Source: Candidatus Dadabacteria bacterium (lineage in GTDB: Bacteria > Desulfobacterota_D > UBA1144 > Nemesobacterales > UBA2774). From it: 5,171 nt of DNA. The DNA is taken from positions 1-5,171 of the forward strand of contig DAOVUC010000151.1 of NCBI GenBank assembly GCA_030632765.1, given 5' to 3'. Positions 1 to 4,507 of this stretch are shown piece after piece (the stretch's first letter is position 1; each line of letters opens with the position of its first letter). The notes below the pieces were generated by a model. It was not told where the DNA came from and did not search any database. It saw nothing but the letters and a program-made list of their open reading frames with translations. Both the position numbers and the translations under genes were made by a program.

Positions 1-77
1 GGATAGCAAGCTTACTATTACCAAATTAAAGGGGGATTTGTTTTTTCTTAGAATTTTGAGGTTTGATCTTTCATCTT

Positions 78-202
78 CCGACATTACACAAATAGCGTGA
101 AGAAAATCAATTTTCGAGTGTTAAAAATGATTTGCGGGGTGTGGGTAGAATTAAATCATTTAACGAGAAAGTCTATTTTTAGTGTGATTTGTGTAATGTC
201 GG
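78..202. repeat. 125-bp imperfect palindrome with perfect 16-bp terminal inverted repeats (MITE-like)
   Basis: The left end CCGACATTACACAAAT (78-93) is the exact reverse complement of ATTTGTGTAATGTCGG (187-202). A second inner pair, AAATGATTT (125-133) and AAATCATTT (153-161), is also perfect. Between them the arms match imperfectly (TTTTCGAGTGTTAA on the left against TTAACGAGAAAG on the right). The whole element can therefore fold into one long interrupted hairpin with a G-rich apical loop at about 134-152. It has no coding capacity. Size, terminal repeats and intergenic position resemble a miniature inverted-repeat transposable element or a decayed end-to-end remnant of one. No clean target-site duplication directly abuts the ends, so the mobile-element reading is inference. 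Confidence 0.6.
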
Positions 203-211
203 TGATTTTTG

Positions 212-235
212 CTACTTTTCATCTAGGAAAAGTAG
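212..235. repeat. Hairpin, 9-bp perfect stem and 6-nt loop
   Basis: CTACTTTTC (212-220) pairs exactly with GAAAAGTAG (227-235) around the loop ATCTAG. It starts nine bases after the 125-bp palindrome ends. There is no uninterrupted T-run after the stem on either strand, so it is not a convincing intrinsic terminator. It could be a separate small palindromic element or a transcript 3'-end structure. Confidence 0.5.
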
Positions 236-250
236 GAATATAAATCTTTT

Positions 251-304
251 GTCATTCTGAACCATGTCTTGGACTATGACCCGGGATCGATCAGAATATA
301 ATCC
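251..304. repeat. REP-like palindromic unit, copy 1 (diverged)
   Basis: This 54-bp unit begins GTCATTCTGAACC and ends CAGAATATAATCC. Its outer arms ATTCTGA and TCAGAAT are perfectly complementary. The inner stem seen in copy 2 is degraded here. It is a direct repeat of the unit at 316-369, which starts 65 bp further on and has the same length and boundaries. The GTCAT(T/C)CTGAAC...GGGATC...TCAGAAT pattern is of the kind found dispersed between genes in many bacterial genomes. Confidence 0.6.
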
Positions 305-315
305 TTCGCTTTGTC

Positions 316-369
316 GTCATCCTGAACCCTGTCCCGTACTTGATACGGGATCTATTCAGAATCTAATCC
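316..369. repeat. REP-like palindromic unit, copy 2 (intact inner hairpin)
   Basis: This 54-bp unit begins GTCATCCTGAACC and ends CAGAATCTAATCC. The inner stem TCCCGTA (332-338) pairs perfectly with TACGGGA (344-350) around CTTGA. The outer arms ATCCTGAA (319-326) and TTCAGAAT (355-362) pair with a single mismatch. It ends 23 bases from the kinase stop codon, so it would form near the 3' end of that mRNA and could act as a stabilising or weakly terminating structure. There is no T-run after the stem on the minus strand. Confidence 0.65.
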
Positions 370-392
370 CTTTGATTTATTTGCCAAAAGTT

Positions 393-1469
393 TCACTCGG
401 GCAAAATGGAGCCCGCGTCAATTTCTACAGCAGATGAAAAGGAGCGGGTGAATATAGCTTCTGCAAGGAGCTTAGTACGGCCTTGTGCTCCAATTACCTC
501 CTCGTGAAAATGAACGGGATAGCAAAGAAATGCTAGCGTTCCCAGGCGGAAATCGTAGACGGCTTCTTCCCACGGGTACTCTCTTACGCCTTGTTCTATA
601 AGTGTATCGTGCCATCTCTTGAGTACTCCGAACTGATGTCCTTTGCGCTCTTTAGGCAATTCGCTGCCGCCCATAAGTCTGGCAACATCAAACGCGCCTA
701 TGCTCTTTACCGTAAGCTGCCAATCCAGTATTAATATTGAGTCATCAGAACCTAAAGGGGGAAAGAGCAAATTGTCCTCTCTTAGGTCGGAGTGAACTAT
801 TGTCTTGGGCCTTTTCTGTATCTCATCTTTTTTCCAGTCTATAAAACGAGCCAACTTCCCGCAGAGCTCACGCCCTTTATCATCCAGACAATAACCGTAA
901 TGCTCGACGAACGATTCCCATTTATCTGCATAATCATCACTCATGCCGTTGGTGTCCGGCATCCATGTAAGTTTTTCCAAAGTATCATTGTTCCAGTACT
1001 GAGCCTGTATCCTCGCAATCTCTTCAACAGTGGTCATAACCTGCCGCTCATGCATTCCAACCACCTGATCACCGGGGATATAATAACTTAAATCCTCCAT
1101 TACCATTGAAAACGCGGGAGGGGTATCCACCGCGTAGTATAATTTGGGAAGACGAATCGAAAGGTTGGCCGCAACATCCCTGTAAAAGTGGATCTCTCTT
1201 TGAAAAGCGTTTAGCTCATCACCAAAATCTTTGAATCCCCCTTCTTCAGGCTCAATTTTAACTACTACCGAGACGGGAGCGTCTTTTTCGATTGTATCGT
1301 ATTCAATCTTGACTTGCACAACAGAGCTAAGAAACCCCTTTCCGTCACCAATTACTTTTTTCTCAATTGATTTTACAGACGCGTCTTTTAGAAAACCCCC
1401 TTCTTTAAGAGCGTGAGTTACCCACTCGGGAGTTATCTCATCTACGTGCATCGGGTCTTTGATTGCCAT
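393..1469 (-). CDS. APH/ecdysteroid-kinase-like small-molecule phosphotransferase
   Basis: This complete 358-aa protein belongs to the aminoglycoside phosphotransferase / choline kinase / ecdysteroid-kinase-like (CHK) branch of the protein-kinase fold. Such enzymes transfer the ATP gamma-phosphate to a hydroxyl on a small molecule. Visible landmarks are the glycine-containing loop at about 40-46, the candidate ATP-binding lysine K71 in VVVKIEP, a helix-C acid in REIHFYRD (about 91-98), the hinge MVMEDLS (122-128), the catalytic loop IVHSDLREDN with H226, D228 and N233, and the metal-binding DWQ (249-251). All key residues are present, so it should be active. There is no signal peptide or membrane segment, so it is cytoplasmic. 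The substrate is not readable from sequence. The ATG at 1469 has no Shine-Dalgarno sequence but sits at the expected start point of a strong promoter. An alternative ATG seven codons in (MHVDEITPEW) is possible. The gene lies 58 nt after the SLOG gene. Confidence 0.85.
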   Translation of the reverse strand: MAIKDPMHVDEITPEWVTHALKEGGFLKDASVKSIEKKVIGDGKGFLSSVVQVKIEYDTIEKDAPVSVVVKIEPEEGGFKDFGDELNAFQREIHFYRDVAANLSIRLPKLYYAVDTPPAFSMVMEDLSYYIPGDQVVGMHERQVMTTVEEIARIQAQYWNNDTLEKLTWMPDTNGMSDDYADKWESFVEHYGYCLDDKGRELCGKLARFIDWKKDEIQKRPKTIVHSDLREDNLLFPPLGSDDSILILDWQLTVKSIGAFDVARLMGGSELPKERKGHQFGVLKRWHDTLIEQGVREYPWEEAVYDFRLGTLAFLCYPVHFHEEVIGAQGRTKLLAEAIFTRSFSSAVEIDAGSILPE

Positions 1470-1476
1470 AGTAGGA

Positions 1477-1504
1477 ATTATAAAGGGCTATTGAGAAGAT
1501 TCAA
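1477..1504 (-). promoter_or_regulatory. Sigma70-type promoter for the kinase, probably giving a leaderless mRNA
   Basis: On the minus strand, TTGAAT (1499-1504) lies 16 bp from a perfect TATAAT (1477-1482). Exactly seven bases separate the -10 box from the kinase ATG at 1467-1469, so transcription would be expected to start at or within a base of the A of ATG. The lack of a Shine-Dalgarno sequence before this ATG fits. The -35 box matches TTGACA at four of six positions. The start site itself is inference. Confidence 0.5.
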
Positions 1505-1527
1505 TCAGATTATGATCTAGGCAAATT

Positions 1528-1953
1528 CTAAACCCCTTTAAAAGGATTAAATTCAATATCGCCTGAGTCACGCTTGCTTATCGCTTCATGATCAATGAGC
1601 TTTAACGCAACCCCCCTTCTCTTGGCTCGGTTTACCATATCATACTCCATAGTGCCTGGCCGCATCTCATAAGCAAACACAAGCACCAGATCAATTGGAT
1701 GCTCCTGGAGCATAAGCTGATTTCTCCTAGACCATGCGCTGTCGCCATACGCTCTGTTGGCAGGATGCACTACGCGGTCAATCCCGAGATCAATGCAAGT
1801 TTTCTCGGCCACCTCTTCAGGCCCCTTCTCCCCACCGTGTATTATGAGAAGCTTTTGTCCGTGAATCCTGCACCAGCGATGCAGTTTTACTATTTCGTCT
1901 TGGACTAGCAAGTCAAAATTCCAGCTTGGAGAACCACAGATAACCACTCGCAT
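1528..1953 (-). CDS. SLOG-superfamily Rossmann-fold protein, DUF2493 (YspA-like)
   Basis: This complete 141-aa cytoplasmic protein resembles the DUF2493 / YspA-like, cpYpsA-related SLOG family, which is thought to bind nucleotides or nucleotide-derived ligands. Its biochemical role is not established. Family-like motifs in order are the first strand and loop VVICGSPSW (3-11), the glycine-rich ligand loop HGGEKGPEEVAEKTCIDLG (39-57), the RRNQLML helix (76-82), and the strand-helix segment LVFAYEMRPGTMEYDM (91-106) followed by a basic helix and VALKLID. The usual GGAxGAD-like loop reads GGEKGPEEVA here, with E in place of the usual aspartate. A candidate Shine-Dalgarno AGGGA lies seven bases before the ATG. 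The gene follows the ligase after 119 nt and precedes the kinase, so its relation to either is uncertain. The length is typical of the family. Confidence 0.8.
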   Translation of the reverse strand: MRVVICGSPSWNFDLLVQDEIVKLHRWCRIHGQKLLIIHGGEKGPEEVAEKTCIDLGIDRVVHPANRAYGDSAWSRRNQLMLQEHPIDLVLVFAYEMRPGTMEYDMVNRAKRRGVALKLIDHEAISKRDSGDIEFNPFKGV

Positions 1954-2072
1954 ATTTTCATCCCTGCACCCCTACAGAGAAAAAACGCATATGGTTAATA
2001 TTAGAAAGATAGAAACAGCCAAACACATTTAAAGCTAGTGTGTTATTAGCTTATATATATAGATATATACAA
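1954..2072 (-). promoter_or_regulatory. AT-rich intergenic gap, possible promoter for the SLOG gene
   Basis: The gap separates the ligase stop from the SLOG start. Its upstream end is an alternating TA tract (about 2051-2069). On the minus strand it contains TTGATT (2071-2076, overlapping the ligase stop) and TATAAG (2050-2055) with a short 15-bp spacer, a weak sigma70-like pair. A small stem of AACACA (2022-2027) and TGTGTT (2039-2044) lies further on but has no T-run. The gap is long enough for the SLOG gene to have its own promoter, but no single site is convincing. Confidence 0.3.
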
Positions 2073-3485
2073 TCAATAGCGGGTAAGCAAGAGGATTCTC
2101 TCTTTTTCCAGATCATAGTCCCCGCGCTCTTCGTGCTCAAAGCGGCGCATTGCGGTATAGACCTTATAATACTCCTCCCCAAGAGCGTTTTTAAGCACCT
2201 CGTCCTGCTCTAATTTTCCAAGCGCCTCGGGAACCGATGTCGGAAGAAGCTCAACTCCCAGAGTCTCACGCTCTTCATCGGTAAGGTTGCCCGGATCACG
2301 CTGAAGGGGTTCTGGCAAAGTGAGTTTATTTTGAATCCCGTCAAGCCCGGCTGTGATTACGCCCGTAAGAGCAATGTAAGGATTAGCTGAGCTATCCATT
2401 GTTTTAAGCTCAAAATGTCTTGGACCCCCTCCAAAAGGGTTCCTCAAAACACGAACCGCAGCCTCTTTGTTATCTAACCCCCATACTCTGTAAGCCCCGC
2501 TCCAGAACTTGGGCTGGATGCGCTTAAAGGAGTTAGGTGTTGGAGCGGTAAATGCCATAAGCGCGGGCAGGTGCTCGAGCACCCCGGCTACAAAGCCCTC
2601 CCCTTGGGGAGAAAGTTTAGAATCCCCTCCGTCATCTTCCCCCAGTATGTCGCGCCCACCCGACCAGAGGCTCAAGTGCAGATGGCACCCGCTCCCTGTA
2701 GATTCCTGAAATATCTTTGGAACAAATGAAGCGATAAGCCCATACTCACGAGCTATGGTTCTAATAGTCTCACGCATATATACAATTCTGTCCGCGAGTT
2801 TTAGAGGGTCTGTATAGTGGAGCGAAATCTCATGCTGCCCGGGGCCCGCCTCGGCGTTATAGTAGGCAAGCTCGACATCCATATTAAAGAGAGATTCCGA
2901 AATATCATCAATCACATCCCGGCTGGCTTCAAATGCCGCGTTCTGAGCGAATAAATCAGTATCGACCGGATCAAGCTCGCCGTTTTTCACGTATGCTTCC
3001 TCATCAAATAAAAAGAACTCGAGTTCTGCCCCGCACTTCACTTCAAAACCCATGTGCTCCGCTTTTTTTACAGTGCGGCGGAGAAGGTCTCTCGGGCATA
3101 GCTCCCATGGGTCCTGGGTGCTGTCTAACATCATATTTCCCATTGTCTGCGCATGTCCCTGAGCATATGGGAGCATCACAAGAGTTTCCCAATCAGGGAC
3201 AAGCCGTATCTCCTTAACTGGTTCAAGCCCGGCCTCAGGCACCGGCTCGTCAAACACAGCGTCAAGAGATTGAAGCGCAATGCTTTTTGTAAGCGCTTGC
3301 TCAAGTTTATAAAGAAACTCCTCACACCTTAGCTCTTCCCAGCCGTTGTTGTGCAAGTGGCGTTTAAATGAAGGAAGGTGTATTGCTTTTGAGCGGATTA
3401 CGTTTCCGTTATCACACCATAGAATTCTAAGAAATTTTATATCGTCACTTTTAAGCACATCGGCTATATGCAGCCTGTTTACCAT
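2073..3485 (-). CDS. Glutamine synthetase family protein (gamma-glutamyl ligase type)
   Basis: This complete 470-aa enzyme has the glutamine synthetase fold: an N-terminal beta-grasp domain (about 15-110, with ILWCDNGNVIRSKAI) and a catalytic domain from about 126 onward. Metal and substrate residues are visible: E154 and E156 in GAELEFFLF, E212 and E219 in NAEAGPGQHEI, H268 in GSGCHLHLSLW, R322 in PNSFKRI, R345 in NKEAAVRVLRNP, and the terminal block FELKTMDSSANPYIA. The family ligates ammonia or an amine to the gamma-carboxyl of glutamate with ATP. This member lacks the NLYxLP adenylylation segment of GlnA-I (KLTLPEP here) and has K361 where canonical enzymes have the arginine of the ExR motif. 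I therefore read it as a GlnA-like gamma-glutamyl ligase (PuuA/GlnT-like group) rather than the main GS; the substrate is unknown. A strong AAAGGAG lies seven bases before the ATG. It starts 29 nt after the preceding secreted-protein gene and is probably co-transcribed with it. Confidence 0.88.
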   Translation of the reverse strand: MVNRLHIADVLKSDDIKFLRILWCDNGNVIRSKAIHLPSFKRHLHNNGWEELRCEEFLYKLEQALTKSIALQSLDAVFDEPVPEAGLEPVKEIRLVPDWETLVMLPYAQGHAQTMGNMMLDSTQDPWELCPRDLLRRTVKKAEHMGFEVKCGAELEFFLFDEEAYVKNGELDPVDTDLFAQNAAFEASRDVIDDISESLFNMDVELAYYNAEAGPGQHEISLHYTDPLKLADRIVYMRETIRTIAREYGLIASFVPKIFQESTGSGCHLHLSLWSGGRDILGEDDGGDSKLSPQGEGFVAGVLEHLPALMAFTAPTPNSFKRIQPKFWSGAYRVWGLDNKEAAVRVLRNPFGGGPRHFELKTMDSSANPYIALTGVITAGLDGIQNKLTLPEPLQRDPGNLTDEERETLGVELLPTSVPEALGKLEQDEVLKNALGEEYYKVYTAMRRFEHEERGDYDLEKERILLLTRY

Positions 3486-3515
3486 TTTAGAACTCCTTTA
3501 GATATAAGGAAATAA

Positions 3516-3986
3516 TTAATTCTGTGTTTGAAGCTTCTCAGTCACATTTAGTTTCAAAAAGAGTGATGAGGCATTAAATGAGGCTGGGAGCTTGCCTTCT
3601 AAAACTCGCGCGTCAAAGGTAATTGAATTTAAAGTAGACACTGGGTTTGATACTGCTATTACAGCATTAGCATGGCCTTTTTTATCAAGCACTGACAGGG
3701 TACCGCTTGGAGGGTTGGTGTTATAAGTGGAAGGATTCTTATCCCACATCTCTACAAATGTATCGACTAGAAAATGCCCCACCTCCCTTGTTGTCCCAAG
3801 GTAAGTAAACGTTACAATTGGGGTTCCGTTAAGGGTTAATTTGCCGTCTTTAAACGTCCCGGTGTCGCCTGTGATTATAAACAGGTACCGAAGGTTTTTG
3901 GAGTCGTCAATTACATGATTCTGGGCATTTGCGAGTACGCAGCAAAAACTAAATATAATAGTGAGAATGAGTATCCGGTTTTTCAT
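3516..3986 (-). CDS. Small secreted protein of unknown function, paralog 2
   Basis: This is a 156-aa exported protein. I chose the ATG at 3986 because AAGGGG lies six bases before it and it gives a clean Sec signal peptide: MKNR, a hydrophobic core to about residue 18, and cleavage after ANA (19-21). An in-frame ATG 11 codons upstream (4019) would add a polar leader ahead of the signal peptide and is less likely. The mature protein begins QNHVIDDSKN and is predicted to be about 135 aa of mostly beta structure with no cysteines. It aligns along its length with the protein encoded at 4083-4505 (HVIDDSKNxxYLF, LTLxGxP, VGH/SGH, the F-x-x-x-W helix, and a PP pair before a beta strand). It keeps the C-terminal tail LEGKLPASFNASSLFLKL that the paralog lacks. 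It resembles a widespread family of small secreted proteins without known function, but that link is from memory. No enzymatic motif is visible. Confidence 0.8.
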   Translation of the reverse strand: MKNRILILTIIFSFCCVLANAQNHVIDDSKNLRYLFIITGDTGTFKDGKLTLNGTPIVTFTYLGTTREVGHFLVDTFVEMWDKNPSTYNTNPPSGTLSVLDKKGHANAVIAVSNPVSTLNSITFDARVLEGKLPASFNASSLFLKLNVTEKLQTQN

Positions 3987-4027
3987 AGAATTCCCCTTAG
4001 TCATTTTATGACCGCACACTAAACATA

Positions 4028-4085
4028 TTACCGTGACAATCTATAGAATAGCAATCTAAAATTGGCGGGCTCAATGCCAAAGCTA
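4028..4085 (-). other. Probable frameshifted C-terminal tail of the upstream secreted-protein gene
   Basis: Directly overlapping the TAG stop at 4083-4085, the +1 frame encodes SFGIEPANFRLLFYRLSR and then TAA. Aligned without gaps to the paralog, MPD-SF falls opposite LPA-SF, and LLFYRL resembles the paralog's SLFLKL. Removing one T in GGATTAGC would fuse the two frames. With this tail the gap to the next gene shrinks from 96 to 41 nt, more typical of an operon. The match is short, so confidence is moderate. Confidence 0.45.
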
Positions 4086-4505
4086 ATCCGGCATAGATAA
4101 CCATCTGAGATTGTAATCAAGCGTTAATATACGCCCCATATCAGGAAAGGGTGAGCTAATTATCAAGACAGCATGCTTGTCCCCACTCTCATCATAAATA
4201 GCAAGCTCAGCGTTAGGAGGGTCAGCTTTGAAATTGTCTTCACCCTTTTTCCACAATCCGATAAATTTTTCCAGAGATATATGGCCGGAAACACGTACGG
4301 GCCTATCGGAAAAATAAACCACGAGAGGAACGCCCTTAAGCGTAAGAGTGTTTCCCTCAATCGCCCCTGACATGGAAGCCAGCGAGAAGAGATACTCCGG
4401 GTTTTTTGAATCGTCGATTACATGCTCACCTTGGGCAAACAAAGCGCCTATGGAAAGAATCATAGCGATTAATATAAGAGTATATGTTCTATATGCCGTG
4501 ATCAT
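4083..4505 (-). CDS. Small secreted protein of unknown function, paralog 1 (C-terminus probably frameshifted)
   Basis: This is a 140-aa exported protein with a Sec signal peptide (hydrophobic core about 8-23, cleavage after LFA at 22-24). The mature part starts QGEHVIDDSKN. Central features shared with its downstream paralog are LTLKGVP, the YFSDRPVRVSGH block, a helix with F-I-G-L-W, and ADPPNAELAIYD. Its ATG lies two bases after the modA stop, and GAGG inside the last modA codons is its ribosome binding site, so translation is probably coupled to modA. The protein stops at MPD, where the paralog continues with a conserved tail. Reading on in the +1 frame to the TAA at 4028-4030 would add SFGIEPANFRLLFYRLSR and give about the paralog's full length. 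It therefore looks like a recently shortened gene or a sequence error. Function is unknown; the link to modA suggests a periplasmic role related to that locus. Confidence 0.78.
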   Translation of the reverse strand: MITAYRTYTLILIAMILSIGALFAQGEHVIDDSKNPEYLFSLASMSGAIEGNTLTLKGVPLVVYFSDRPVRVSGHISLEKFIGLWKKGEDNFKADPPNAELAIYDESGDKHAVLIISSPFPDMGRILTLDYNLRWLSMPD

Positions 4506-4507
4506 TT

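Larger units (their letters stand above)
1..392. other. Gene-free, repeat-rich intergenic region
   Basis: No convincing coding region lies here in either strand. Bases 1-77 are AT-rich and show nothing I can name. The rest is mostly inverted or repeated sequence, annotated separately: a 125-bp palindromic element (78-202), a short hairpin (212-235) and two REP-like units (251-304, 316-369). The region lies immediately downstream of the kinase gene, whose stop is at 393-395. No hairpin followed by a clear T-run is visible on the minus strand, so the kinase transcript has no obvious intrinsic terminator, though the REP-like hairpins could slow polymerase or protect the 3' end. Confidence 0.75.

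Noticed and set aside
212..235. Intrinsic terminator for the kinase transcript
   Set aside because: The stem is perfect, but neither strand has a run of T after it, and it lies more than 150 bases past the kinase stop.
251..369. Two direct repeats at regular spacing, as in a CRISPR array
   Set aside because: Only two units, each 54 bp and internally palindromic, separated by 11 bp; repeat length, spacer length and divergence do not fit CRISPR, and no cas gene is present.
2509..3217. Plus-strand open frames inside the glutamine synthetase-like gene (also those at 792-1091, 1231-1416, 1699-1908 and 4173-4533)
   Set aside because: They lie antisense to clear, conserved minus-strand proteins, have no recognisable domains or ribosome binding sites, and are explained as shadows of the real frames.
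3987..4019. Longer start for the second secreted protein (ATG at 4019)
   Set aside because: It would put eleven mostly polar residues before a good signal peptide, while the ATG at 3986 has AAGGGG at ideal spacing.
3987..4082. Promoter between the two secreted-protein genes
   Set aside because: The best pair (TTGAGC and TATTCT with an 18-bp spacer) is weak, and most of the gap is better explained as the lost C-terminal tail of the upstream gene.
4163..4360. Minus-strand 65-codon frame inside the first secreted-protein gene
   Set aside because: It overlaps a gene with a signal peptide and a paralog in another frame, and itself shows no independent support.
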